Shown here piece by piece: positions 1 to 9,674 of a stretch of DNA of 64,000 nt (position 1 is its first letter; every line of letters starts with the position of its first letter). The stretch lies in NCBI GenBank assembly GCA_965112735.1, contig OZ218960.1:2108001-2172000 (forward strand). Direction: 5' to 3'. Made by a program: the position numbers and the translations under genes. The notes beneath the pieces were generated by a model. The model saw only the letters and a program-made list of their open reading frames with translations, was not told the origin of the DNA and searched no databases. Source of the DNA: Phaeosaccion multiseriatum (taxonomy: Eukaryota; Ochrophyta, other classes).

Positions 1-94
1 ATAAAAATGCCATCGAGGTTCCCCTCCTTTCCTCTTGCACAGACCATGAGCCACCAGAGAGCGCAAAGATGGACTCAAAGGGAAAGAGACTTAC

Positions 95-273
95 TGTGGG
101 CACGTGCGCTGCGAGCAATCGGCTCCTGTCCATGCAAAGTCTCCGTTGGGTCGCACGTAGCACGTGCAGATGTCGTGTTGACCGCACGAGCCGTGCCCGC
201 TGCAGCTGTTGGGGCAGTAGGCCATGGTGCCCACTACCAGTGTAAGTACACACAAGACTACTCGAGCAAACAT
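95..273 (-). CDS. Secreted EGF-like (tenascin-type) protein, first coding exon only
   Basis: This is the 5' part of a gene that leaves the window at its left edge. The frame is open from 306, but the Met at 273 is the likelier start because it is followed directly by a hydrophobic signal-peptide-like stretch ([18 protein letters not shown]). Then comes a cysteine-rich EGF-like unit, beginning [11 protein letters not shown] and ending [12 protein letters not shown]. The exon stops at 95 before a good donor (GTAAGTCTC at 94), in phase 2. I could not place the next exon; the intron may run past position 1. The C-x3-C-S-G-H-G-x-C spacing is typical of extracellular or cell-surface EGF-like domains, including those abundant in stramenopiles. 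The ligand is unknown. Confidence 0.65.
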
Positions 274-1658
274 GGTGGTAAGTAGTGTGTGGTAGAAGTC
301 TCCCACCGGAAAGGAAAGGGAGAGAAAAGGAACGCGTGGGAGCTGTAGGCCTTGGGTGTTTGCTGCGTTTCGATTCTTTGTCGTCCTTCTACTCTTGCCC
401 TCTTGTCTCCTCTACCGCTCCTGCTACTGCTGCTGCTGCTGCTGCCGGTACTACTGCTCCTTGCGGCTTGCTGCGGCTCCTTGATGTGGTCCTGGTGCTT
501 CCTGTGTCCTCGAAACGGCTATCAAACTTGTAGTCAGTTATATATTTGGATAAGGCAGTACCGTTGACAAGACGTAACGGTTTGGGGGTTCTAAGTCAAT
601 GAACAGGCATATGGGTATCCCATCCCTCCTCCTTCTCTCTTTTCTGCCTGCCGTCGTTGATGGCCGACCCCACCAGCCTCATCTTCCAGCACCGCGCCTT
701 CAACACCTCGGACCCGCTCAGTCACAGCTGCAGCGGCCGCCGCCGTGCCCCGAACGAAATATTTCTCAACGGCACCGGCACCAGATCTTCCTCTTCCCGC
801 CAACACTCACGCACCGCTAGCACAGCGACCGCAGCATGGAGAGGCGCAAGAGGGGGACGAACAACTCCCCCTACTCATGAGCCGGAGGCCGCAAATCTTT
901 CCGGCGCCGGCAGAGGACCAGCACGCCAACATCAACAACAACAAGACGAGGACGACGTATTGACAACCACCCCCACCCGCAGGGGCAGCACCCGCTCCCC
1001 GCGCCGATGAAGCCTGTCGCACTCCTTCCCTCTCGCCAGACTCCACCACCGCGGCTCCCACAACTCGGAACCACCTCCTCCAATAGGCCACCCCCTTCTC
1101 TTCTCCTTTGCCCTAGGAGGCACCTTCTCCCCACAGGAACCTACATAGCTGGGAAAAGAATCGAACAGGGCCTGGGAAGTATCAAACAGAGAGCATAGAA
1201 GTATCAAACAGGGCCTGGGAGGCTTCCGCAGGGGGGTAACTGCAGCAGAACAGAGGCAGTATTGCAGTCGCAGCAGTGGCGAGACGCCTCGGGGGGCGGC
1301 TGTGTTTGCTTCCGTCGCTCATCTTGCCTGGTGGAGAGAGCCTCCTGCGGAAGGTGGTGCGTGTGGTGCTCAAGGACGAGAGACTGAATCAACCTGTGCT
1401 GGGTATCGCTCTCCACGGGCATCAACGCGTCTCTGCTCGCCGCCCTCCGCCCCGATGCCCACCACAGCCAGCACTGCTCCCTGCTGCACCTGCACGCAAG
1501 CAACAAGCACCACCACCGCTTCCTCTCTGGGGGATGCGGGTTACTGGTGAGTGATGGGTGACACCAGGGGCATGGTGAGTAATGGATGACACCAGTCTCG
1601 TCGGTAGACTCGTTTTTAAGGAAGTCAGTGAGTTTTTAAAAAAATAATAATACACAAG
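274..1658. other. Intergenic stretch, no supported gene
   Basis: This 1.4 kb lies between two minus-strand genes, so it should hold the promoter of the EGF-like gene and the 3' UTR of the bystin gene. The open frames are proline-, arginine- or serine-rich, appear in overlapping frames on both strands and show no domain. The best is a plus-strand frame from ATG 660 to 1010 of about 116 codons, which I would not call a gene. A short direct repeat (core TATCAAACAGGGCCTGGGA) occurs at about 1140-1220, and two GTGAGTRATGGRTGACACCA copies lie at about 1547 and 1575. Confidence 0.5.
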
Positions 1659-3292
1659 TTACAATATCATTGGCGACACCTCCGCACTTGTGTCGAGTTT
1701 ACTCTCGCCTCGGCTCTTGGTACTGCATAGTTCGCGCCTAATTTCAGGAGTGATCTGGGGGTGGTGCTGCACCTTTAGCAGGTCCTTGAGTCTCTCTTTG
1801 TCGGCAGCCTTGATGTCTAGCTTGTAGCGCTGCGCAAAAGTCAAGATGCTCTGGTGCCACAGCACCGGAAGCTCTCGCGTTTCCTTGACGAAGCCCACAA
1901 AGTGGTCCACCAGCCTGTCGATGACCTGTTTGTTGCACACACGCAAGGGACAGGGATTGGGGTAGAGCAGCAAGGAAGGGGGTGTAAGTACAAAACAAAC
2001 CCACCGAGCCATCTATCAAGGCAGGGCGCTGCTCCCCATGCTCACCTTGAAGGGCAAGGAGTACTTCTTGTTGAGCAGCACGCGAATGAACAGGCTCGAG
2101 GCTCCGGAGTAGGGCATTTCGGCCAGCTTGAGCAGCGCCACAGCTGAGTGATTGGCCGGAATGGACACGCGCGCGAGCACAGATCCAAAGATGGTGGCCT
2201 CCCTGAGTGAGCAATTCCCAGAGCTGGCCAGGGGTAGCAATATGCCCTTGTAAAAGGCTGCCGGCTTGTACACACTCTTCATGAGTGACTCGTAGAGGTG
2301 GTAGTTGAGGCGTCGATTGTCGGAAACGTCTTCCCGACATCGCTCAAGCAAAAATACGTTGTAGAAGCGCTGCGCCATCCTGGGGTTAAAGTTGGAGGAG
2401 AATATCCGAGTCGCCGCGTACATAGCGTGAGCGCTCCATTGGTCGGGACGCGTTAGCCACAGCACCTCCTCCCAGTTGGTCAGCGAAGGAATAATCTTGA
2501 AGGCCTTTGGCAGCTTCCCCGCCGTATACCTGCTCAAAATCTTGCCAATCTGAGTGTATACTTCCACGACTTTGGGAGGCATGCTGTCCTCCTCCTGCTG
2601 TTGAGCACCCCCATCCTCATCATTCATTGCCGCCTCCTCCTTCTCTCTAATTTTGTCCATGATGATGTCAGCCAAGTTTCTTCTAGTCCCGCCACCCATG
2701 AAGCTCGACACTAGAGCCTCCTCCGAAGCGCTGAGCTGAGAAGCTCCATAGCCATAGTCGTTCTCATCGATGACTAGCTCCTCTTCTTCCTCGCTGTCAT
2801 ATTCCTCTTCTTGCACATCGACGTCCTCAATGTCGCTGTCCAAGTCTGCATAGAACGCTGAGGGGGGACCCCGCCCCGCCCCCCTTTTCTTGCCTTCTCC
2901 AGAGGACTGCTGCTCCTGCTCTTGTCGCTGCTTAGTCGCCTGCTCCAGAATCTTCTTGGTCATCCCAGGGCTTAGGAAAGCCTCCTCCTCCTCCTCCTCC
3001 TCCTCTTCGTCCTCCTCCCCCTCCTCCTCTCCGCCCTTCATCGCGGCCTTTTGCGCGCGACTGCTGTCCACGGGCCTTGCTCTGACAGCCACCTCGGTCA
3101 AGGCATCACGTGAAATCTGAGAGGCGTTCGTTGGACGAGGCGCAGAGTTAAACAGCAGCAGTACCAAGGGGCCAAGAGGGGAAAAGAGGGGAGGAGAGGA
3201 GACCTCATCTTGCACGTCAGTGCTCACACCTGCTTTCCCAAGGGATCATGTCTAAGAGCTGGACTCTTCTTCTCCCGCTTCTCCTTTGGCAT
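1659..3292 (-). CDS. BYSL: Bystin (Enp1), 40S ribosome biogenesis factor
   Basis: Three exons: 3292-3230, 3116-2046 and 1925-1659, giving 466 residues. The first exon supplies the basic start MPKEKREKKSPALRHDPLGKQ and is joined in phase 0 to ISRDALTEVAV. Residues about 40-170 are acidic and low complexity. The conserved bystin domain follows, with KVVEVYTQIGKILSRY, AMYAATRIF, RMAQRFYNVFLLERCR, NRRLNYHLYESL and SLREATIFGSVL. The last exon completes it with FVKETRELPVLWHQS and HPQITPEIRREL. Family knowledge: bystin/Enp1 is a nucleolar factor needed for 18S rRNA processing and for export of the pre-40S particle. Length and ending match the family. The gene is divergent from the next one, with 243 bp between starts. 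Confidence 0.95.
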
Positions 3293-3535
3293 CGCTTCTG
3301 TTTTGTTGTTTGCTTGTTATTATATCGCGTTCACACAGCCCTTGATTTGAGAGGAGTGGACGACGAGGAGAGGGGGACAGTATGTCAATAAATCACAGAT
3401 GGCGCTCATAACCGCTCCTCTCTCTCTACTGTTCGCCTTAGATAAAGGCAATAAGAAATGGAAGTGCATTCCGCCGGCTTCTCTTGAGAATGAGGAGAAC
3501 ACTGCCGCTGGGGCGCGTGTGCCACTCTGCGTGCG
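3293..3535. promoter_or_regulatory. Divergent promoter region, bystin / ARM-BTB gene
   Basis: These 243 bp separate the start codons of bystin (-) and the ARM-repeat gene (+), so both core promoters and 5' UTRs must lie here. I see no clear TATA box placed for either gene. A short minus-strand frame (3320-3502) lacks family features and is not called. Confidence 0.5.
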
Positions 3536-6049
3536 ATGAGCCTAACATCGGGACTCGCCTGTGACGCGAGCAAGAATCCATGGCTTCGAGGATGGGAAAT
3601 TGGGGGTCTGAAGCTGCAAGAGGAGGGCGAACACGAGGACGAGGACGAGGGGCCGCAGGAAGGACCGCAGGAAGGTGAAGACGAACACGTGAAGCTCCTC
3701 TTGCTAGACCAACTCGGCGGTGTGGATGGCCTCCTTGCCCTTTTGCGAAGCAGCGAATGGCGAGTTGTCGAGCTTTCTTGTGCTCTCCTTTCCTGCCTGT
3801 GTGCTCATCCAGATGTGGCGGGTACCATACGTCAGCGGCTGCAGACGGACATTAGCAGCATAAGTCCTGTTCTCGAACGGGGACTTGGGCGTGAAGACCA
3901 GAGCGTTTGCAGCAACGCGTGCCTGCTAGTTACATGCTGCTTTACATTCTCCAAGGATGGAGGTGCGGCCCAACCGGGTAAGAACGTCGCTTCGAGCGTC
4001 GAGGAGGACATACCTCGGTTGATAGAAGCTCTGCTCGGTCTTTTGTCGGCGCACACTGCAGCTTCCCCTGGAAGAAAGGGCGCGGATCCTTTCGGAGACC
4101 CCCAGGAGGAACAGCAGCAGCCGCAGCAGGAGGAGTATCAGCAGGAGCAACAGCAGCCCCAGCCGCCGCCAACATGGGGAATTGTTGTGCTGAGCGCTCT
4201 TCTCGCATTGAGGGCTGTTGCTGACAGAAGCGCTTTTCTGGAAAGGGGGGCAGCACAGGCATGTTTCCGTATCGTTACGTCTCGTCACCAGAGCCCGCCG
4301 ATTCTGCCGAAGAGCGGTTCTTCCCCCGAAGTTGCTACCGAGGGCGATGCCAATTACGCAGAGGCCGCCGCACAACTTGCCGCCGAAGCTGTCCTACGGT
4401 GTGTGAGGTGTGCTGCCCGCTCGAGCAGCCCAGACGGAGTCTGCGCGAAAGATGAAGAGGCAATGGGATCCTTCCCGCAGACGGGACACCATGGTGTCGC
4501 TGAGTCCCTCGTTTCATTGTGTTCGCTGGCGGACCTTATATCCCTCCTAGAGACGGACAAGGAGCACATTCAAGCACTGGCACTGCACCTTATATCCGAG
4601 GCTCTGCGGAGAGGAGTTTTAGAAGCGAAGCGAGGGGAAAACGCTGGTCGTCGAAGGGCTAGCCTCAGCCATAGCGCAAGCTTCGGCCAGAGCAACAACG
4701 ACGACACCAGCGGTGCCAGCAGTGTGCGAAGGAAAAGAATCCTGTTGCGAAGCAAAAGTGAAACCCCGAGAAAGGAAGACGTGGCGGGTGGCTTTGGTGT
4801 ATCAGGGAATGGACATGCAGGTGTGAAAACCCAACGGCTGCCGCTCCTACTCTGCGGCACCGGTGCCGTGAGGGTGATTGTCTGGTTGCTGCAGCACCAG
4901 GAAGCTGAGGTTAGGAGCTGTGCACGCAAGGCGCTGTTGCATCTGACTTTCCTCCACCCGAAGTGGTTCTTGAGCTGCGTTGAGCAAGGTTGCGTTCCAA
5001 TCCTGATGCTTGGGCAAAGCAACAGGCGAGAAAGAGGTGACCGTGAGGAGAAGGGCGAGGCGTGTCAAACAACAAGCGAAGGCCAAGATGAGCTGGCGGA
5101 CGAGTTTCGGCAAGGTGTTCTTGAGCCTCTCCAACTACAGGTTTGCGGTCCGCTCTTGCCACACCTGAATCACATGATTTCATCGCCGGGCAACGGCCTT
5201 TCCCGCTCGAATGCCGCAGTGGCCCTGGTGCTTTTGTCTACTCGACAAGGCCTCTTGGGGGAAGAGGCGATTTCTGCGGTGCTGACAATGCTCCGAACTC
5301 CAGTCGGTCGCCCGCCTGCAGTGCTGGTCCTTCGCCTCCTTGCAGCGTTCGTGGATGAGCCAGCCCCCATTTGCAACACCTTTAGAGGCCCCCATACCGA
5401 AATGGAAGCCAGCGAGCTTTGGAGAGGTCAGGCGGCGATTTCGTCTGTGGACTCGGGAGGAGGCAAGGAGGAGGACTGCATTGTATTGATTTTTGACACA
5501 AGACTCGACGGCATTCCCGTGAAAATGGCGTGTCCTCCTGCATCTCTCCTCCGTCTCGCCAGCGCAAAGCTCGGCCGATTGTTGACTTGTGCGGATACGG
5601 ACGGTATGGAGGATCCTGAGACTGAGCAAGCGCCACCCAAGAAAAAATTGGCTGTTCTGTGTGGGCGTTATCGCGTCTGGGAGGAGGTCATGGGCCATTT
5701 GGCAGCCACTCATACGTTCACAAAGGCGGCTGAGGGTTATTCGATTGCCCTTCTTACGGACATGTTCAAAATCGCCACAAGCTACGAGCTGCTTGAGCTG
5801 GCGGACGGCTACGCAGTCGAGCTGTGGGGCAGGGTGCTTCATTCCGATTTGGCCGCGGCCTTCAAGCTTCTTCAAGCGGCCTCCGGCGCAGGACATTGGT
5901 GGTTGACGCGGCACGCCTTTGGTCGACTGGTGAGTCTTCTCGATACTGCGCGCGACGGCTCCCCCGCAGAAGGGGTGGGTATGAACGATCTTATCAGCTC
6001 CTTGCGAGCCTCCATCCTCCTCCTCCTCAGTAAACAGGGCAGTCAGTAG
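3536..6049 (+). CDS. ARM-repeat protein with C-terminal BTB/BACK-like region (ARMC5-like)
   Basis: A single open frame of 837 codons starting MSLTSGLACD. Residues about 60-420 are rich in helical Leu/Ala repeats typical of armadillo/HEAT folds (GVDGLLALLRSSEWRVVELSCALLSCL; AVRVIVWLLQHQEAEVRSCARKALLHLT). They are broken by a Gln-rich insert at about 185-210 and a basic insert near 370-410 (RRKRILLRSKSET). The C-terminus (about 655-820) looks like a divergent BTB plus start of BACK: CIVLIFDTRLDGIPVKM near its beginning, then LLTDMFKIATSYELLELADGYAVELW. ARM repeats followed by BTB is the layout of ARMC5, where BTB recruits cullin-3; a ubiquitin-ligase adaptor role is inference. A polyadenylation-like TAAATAAAAATT follows at about 6080. 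Confidence 0.6.
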   Translation: MSLTSGLACDASKNPWLRGWEIGGLKLQEEGEHEDEDEGPQEGPQEGEDEHVKLLLLDQLGGVDGLLALLRSSEWRVVELSCALLSCLCAHPDVAGTIRQRLQTDISSISPVLERGLGREDQSVCSNACLLVTCCFTFSKDGGAAQPGKNVASSVEEDIPRLIEALLGLLSAHTAASPGRKGADPFGDPQEEQQQPQQEEYQQEQQQPQPPPTWGIVVLSALLALRAVADRSAFLERGAAQACFRIVTSRHQSPPILPKSGSSPEVATEGDANYAEAAAQLAAEAVLRCVRCAARSSSPDGVCAKDEEAMGSFPQTGHHGVAESLVSLCSLADLISLLETDKEHIQALALHLISEALRRGVLEAKRGENAGRRRASLSHSASFGQSNNDDTSGASSVRRKRILLRSKSETPRKEDVAGGFGVSGNGHAGVKTQRLPLLLCGTGAVRVIVWLLQHQEAEVRSCARKALLHLTFLHPKWFLSCVEQGCVPILMLGQSNRRERGDREEKGEACQTTSEGQDELADEFRQGVLEPLQLQVCGPLLPHLNHMISSPGNGLSRSNAAVALVLLSTRQGLLGEEAISAVLTMLRTPVGRPPAVLVLRLLAAFVDEPAPICNTFRGPHTEMEASELWRGQAAISSVDSGGGKEEDCIVLIFDTRLDGIPVKMACPPASLLRLASAKLGRLLTCADTDGMEDPETEQAPPKKKLAVLCGRYRVWEEVMGHLAATHTFTKAAEGYSIALLTDMFKIATSYELLELADGYAVELWGRVLHSDLAAAFKLLQAASGAGHWWLTRHAFGRLVSLLDTARDGSPAEGVGMNDLISSLRASILLLLSKQGSQ

Positions 6050-6138
6050 ACCAGAAAACCTCTTACCTCTAGTCTAGTATTAAATAAAAATTAATTAATG
6101 AAGAACGAAGGTAGGTATGTACATGACTGTGTCAGTAT

Positions 6139-7025
6139 TTACTTTGTCTGGTCGCCACTTTCGACGAGCAGCTCCGGCGGCAAAGGCACTCTGTTCAAGC
6201 GGCGGTGGAACTCAGGGGGCGACATGCCTTCAACCTCGCAACACACGCCAACGAAGTTAACAGCAGCATCGCCTTCCACGCTTCGCAGTGCGCCCAAGTA
6301 GAGCTGCATCCAAAAGGGCGTGCCATTGGCTCTGTAGCTGACGAAGCACAGAGTTGTGTCCCTCGATGCGGCCACGTTGTTGTTAACTATGTCAATGCTA
6401 GTTTGAGTCGTGGACGGTCCACGCAGCAACATGCAGAGGTTTTGGCCCAGCACGCCCGCCTCCTCATGCCCAACAAGACTGAGAAATTTTTCACTCACGT
6501 ACAACAGAGTCAAGCTCGGATCTGTGAGAAAGAGCGCTTGCTGCGTCCTCGACAGAAGCTCCACCTGCTTCCTGTCATTTTCCATGAGCTGCAGTGCCGA
6601 TGGCACCCGTGATCCAATGTCGTCACTCCCCAAGCCCTGACCCGTGCGACTCACCCGCCCACGTGGTCGCGACCTCGGCAAAACGTCTTTCGCCGCCTTC
6701 TCACTGCCTGCAATCGTCTTTCGCTTCGCCTCCTCCAGCACTTGGTCGGCCTCATCGGGCAGGTGCCGCTTCACAATCGTAAGGAGGCGCATATTCTCCT
6801 TCCTCAACTTCAACAACTTCTCCTCCAAGCCCTCCAGCCGCTCCTTCTTTCGATTCCTCGACTTCTTTGCGTGCTCCCGATTTCGTGCTCGTTTGTAGCT
6901 CAGCTCACCACTATCCTCTCCGTCCTCCTCGTGGTCGTCGCTATCCTCGCCATGCCGGTGGTCCTCTTCCCGGGAAAGAGCAACTGACACCACATTTCTT
7001 CTCCTCCCTGTCCCTGCTGCCGCCC

Positions 7026-7060
<35 letters not shown>

Positions 7061-7515
7061 TCCTGCAGCTGCTCCTCCTCGGCCACGATGTCACTCTCAA
7101 GGTCGAGGCCCTTCACCTCCCGCCTTGCCTCGCGCTTGCGCAGAGTCATCCTGCTCGAAGATACTGTCGAAATCGCTGCTCCAAGAACGCTGGATTCGCC
7201 CCCCAGAGCAGCGTTTTCGAGCTGCTGCCCCGCCTTGGAAGGCGGCTTCTTCTCCAGAAAGGCCTCTGTAGTAGTCGCGGCGGTGGTAGTGGCAAAAGCA
7301 GCAGCAGCTGCAGCGAAGCTCGAGTCTAGCCCTTCCTTCTCAGGGAGGCAGCCGAAGGGGGGCTCCAAGAGAGACAGCGAGTCCTCATCGTCAAACGACC
7401 CGTCGAGCGACCCGGCGTTCCCCTCGAGGAAGCCCAGCCACGACACATTCCTCTTCATACACATGGATGGTTGTTCAAGGCCCTGGAGCCAGGCGGTAGC
7501 TTGAGAAACAAACAA
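6139..7515 (-). CDS. Aureochrome-like bZIP transcription factor with degenerate LOV domain
   Basis: One exon, 458 residues. The N-terminus is acidic, with Ala/Thr-rich and poly-Gln (about 153-164) tracts. The bZIP basic region at 209-226 contains NREHAKKSRNRKK, with the invariant N-x7-R, followed by a leucine zipper at about 229-252. A PAS/LOV-type domain covers about 325-430. The bZIP-then-LOV order is diagnostic of aureochromes, the blue-light transcription factors of ochrophytes. The flavin site is altered, however. The adduct motif reads GQNLCMLLRGP, with one extra residue before Cys362. The two Asn that normally contact FMN are Ser394 (VSYRANG) and Met404 (FWMQL), and the signalling Gln is Cys426 (GVCCEV). 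I infer a paralogue that does not bind flavin normally, like the AUREO2 group. DNA binding and dimerisation should be intact. Confidence 0.85.
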
Positions 7516-8620
7516 GTGGTCGAAAGAAAATCAAGAAAAAGAAAATGGCTCCCATCCACTGCCATCCCACGTCTGTGCTGGTCGTTCACAATCGTATTCG
7601 CAAAAAAAAAGAAGAGACCCTGACGCACTTAATCCTCGAGTGCGGATCGACAACAATGTTGGCGGCCGATAGCGCGCTATCGAGAATATGGCGAGGTGGC
7701 AGGCTGTCAGAAGCCAGCAGGGCAGCGGCGAGCTCCCCCCCCCCAAATATTTTTTTTCTCCCCCAGACCGTCTGGCCTGACGCCCGAACAGGGGGCTACG
7801 GCCCAGAAGCCAGGAGCCAGAGAAACCTAGTGCCCGGGGGGCCGATTACATGAGGGTGTCTCGCAGCCCAGAGCCCCCCCCCCCCCCCCCCCTAAAGTGC
7901 CTCTATCGTCGAGTTGAGCAGTTCTGGTACCCGAAGGAGGGGGGGGAAGGGGAGTGCAACAAGACCCTCAGAATATTTTGTTTGGATTAGTGGCACTGCG
8001 CTACGCGAATCGCCTTTTAGGTGTCTTGGAGGTGAGTGGGCTCTCTTACTGTCGCTTCTTCCTTCTTACAGCTCTAGCATCCATCTGCTACCTCGGGACG
8101 TGCCCGAAGCCTTATGACAACCTCGTTGGATGATTGTGGCCCGCGCCTGGGCCATTGGCATGGGCGAGGAGGGCACTGTCGGGTTGTGCTGGGAGAGCGG
8201 GGTGACGGCTCCCGTTGCCTCTGCTGAGGAGCTGGGCACAAAGGCCTGCGGCGTCGCTGCCCCTGCTGCTGATTGACCACCCTACCTTCAGTAAGACTGC
8301 CCTGAGCGCCTCGGGCAGTATGCACTCTGAACACTCCGCCCGACTTCTCGTCCTCTCTCAAGGATGGACTTCCTTCCGATGTGGCGGGGGTGAAAAGCAG
8401 CAGAGCCTTGTCGTTGAGAGCTCCAGTCGAGAGCTCCAGTAATCACACCATAACTGAGACCCTGCAAGTATCACATACAGCTCCGGGTCCGGGCATATGA
8501 TCGAATGGATTCGAAGCGAAGCGATACCAGCAAACCCCCCTTCAGCAGTGAGCGCAAGTCTGTCTCCCTAGAAGCAAGCCGATGAGTGGGCTGACTGCTC
8601 CCCTGCTTCACGCGTCAGGC
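7516..8620. other. Intergenic stretch with repeat fragments, homopolymers and one possible orphan exon
   Basis: No confident gene. The stretch holds the promoter of the aureochrome-like gene and the 3' side of mL43. At 7662-7686 is a GATAGCGCGCTATCG palindrome of the dispersed family also seen near 18.1 kb. At 7791-7811 the sequence matches 52584-52604 exactly (core GGGGCTACGGCCCAGAAGCC). A long C run lies near 7873-7892. A possible exon at 7918-8124 is listed separately. Confidence 0.5.
7918..8124 (+). other. Possible orphan coding exon or gene fragment
   Basis: The frame is open from after a stop at 7915-7917 to a TGA at 8122-8124 and has no Met. It reads LFGLVALRYANRLLGVLE, and after an optional intron (GTGAGT at 8032 to ACAG at about 8070, whose 42 nt are also open) ends ASICYLGTCPKPYDNLVG. 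The composition is more protein-like than its surroundings, but no upstream exon or start can be placed. It may be a relic, a last exon, or chance. Confidence 0.2.
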
Positions 8621-9376
8621 TCAGGACTGATGCGAAATCTGCGTGTCCAATCGATGGTACGCTACGGTGGGGTCCCACAGTCCTTGGACTGTGGGGTTCT
8701 CCGACAAAACAGGGTGGGGAAGCCTCTTCATCTGTGTTGGGTTGGTTGGACCGGGGCAAGCGGTGCCGATCAGCAGTGGCAAGGGGGGGGCAGAGAGAAG
8801 GCACGTGCCTTTTTCGACCCGTAGGGAGGCACAGAGAATGAGACCGCACCTTTCTTCCACTCGAATTTCGCAGCTTCATGGCGAAATGTAGCACCTCATC
8901 GGCGTTCTTGTTCTTCACGTCCATCACCTTGGGCGGCCCTTTCACTGGAGTGGGAAGCAAAGAAAGCAGACGGAACAAACTTGAGTTCACAGTTTGTAGT
9001 CTTCTCTGCTCGCCTAACCCCACCCCCGCCCTCCTTGTAGTTCGCAGTCTCCTCTTCTCTGCGCACCATTAACCACGCCCCCACTCCCCACCCCAGTTCC
9101 CTCACGTCCCTTGGCGTGGATGAGCGAGGTGCGGCAAGAACCACAGGCCAACAACGCCCGACAAGAAAAACAGTAGCCTTACGTCTCACCATAAGTGCCC
9201 ACAAGGACGGGATGTCTCCCGGGCGTGATTGCAGTAGATATCGCCGTCTCGGGTGCCTTGGTGGCGTAGTCGACCAGATGCTTGGCCAGAAAGTCGATCG
9301 TCCCCCTGCTGCTGCCGCTGTGCCCGCAGTACTTAATCGTGAGAGACTTCAGCTGGAGCACGCCTCTTGTTGCCAT
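8621..9376 (-). CDS. MRPL43: Mitochondrial large-subunit ribosomal protein mL43
   Basis: Three exons, 9376-9190, 8944-8850 and 8731-8621, give 130 residues. Exon 1 carries the N-terminal signature (MATRGVLQLKSLTIKYC, then GSSRGTIDFLAKHLV and GRHPVLVGTY). The phase-1 junction gives VKGPPKVMDVKNKNADEVL, and exon 2 ends LRNSSGRK. Exon 3 has the family's typical ending, PTVQGLWDP. The protein has the thioredoxin-like L51/S25/CI-B8 fold and belongs to the mitochondrial large ribosomal subunit. There is no long presequence, as is common for mL43. Junction phases agree throughout. Confidence 0.93.
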
Positions 9377-9484
9377 GCCAGACCTATGAGCCGGGAGGGT
9401 GGGGGGAAGAAGGAGGAGAACTGAAACTCACAGATCCTCCCTTCCATTTCCCTCTACACTTGCTTCCGTTTAAAGAGCGGCACG

Positions 9485-9486
<2 letters not shown>

Positions 9487-9523
<37 letters not shown>

Positions 9524-9571
9524 GGGGGTGATACCCGGAGGCGGCAGCAACAGGGCACCAATAGAGGGAGA

Positions 9572-9606
<35 letters not shown>

Positions 9607-9621
9607 AGAAGAAGAAGAAGA
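9487..9621 (+). repeat. CAG, GA and AGA microsatellites upstream of mL43
   Basis: A (CAG)n tract of about 11 units at 9487-9520 is followed by (GA)n at about 9576-9602 and (AGA)n to about 9621. All lie in the divergent region between mL43 (-) and the C2 gene (+) and are not in a supported coding frame. Confidence 0.85.
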
Positions 9622-9674
9622 GGAGAGAGGAGGGGAGGGGACGGAAGGGGGGGCAACACATTGCCTTAAAGCCC

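Noticed and set aside
660-1010. Plus-strand frame of about 116 codons as a gene
   Set aside because: Low complexity, no domain, competing frames of similar length on both strands.
3320-3502. 60-codon minus ORF in the bystin/ARM promoter
   Set aside because: Too short, no family features, and located in the shared 5' region of two well-supported genes.
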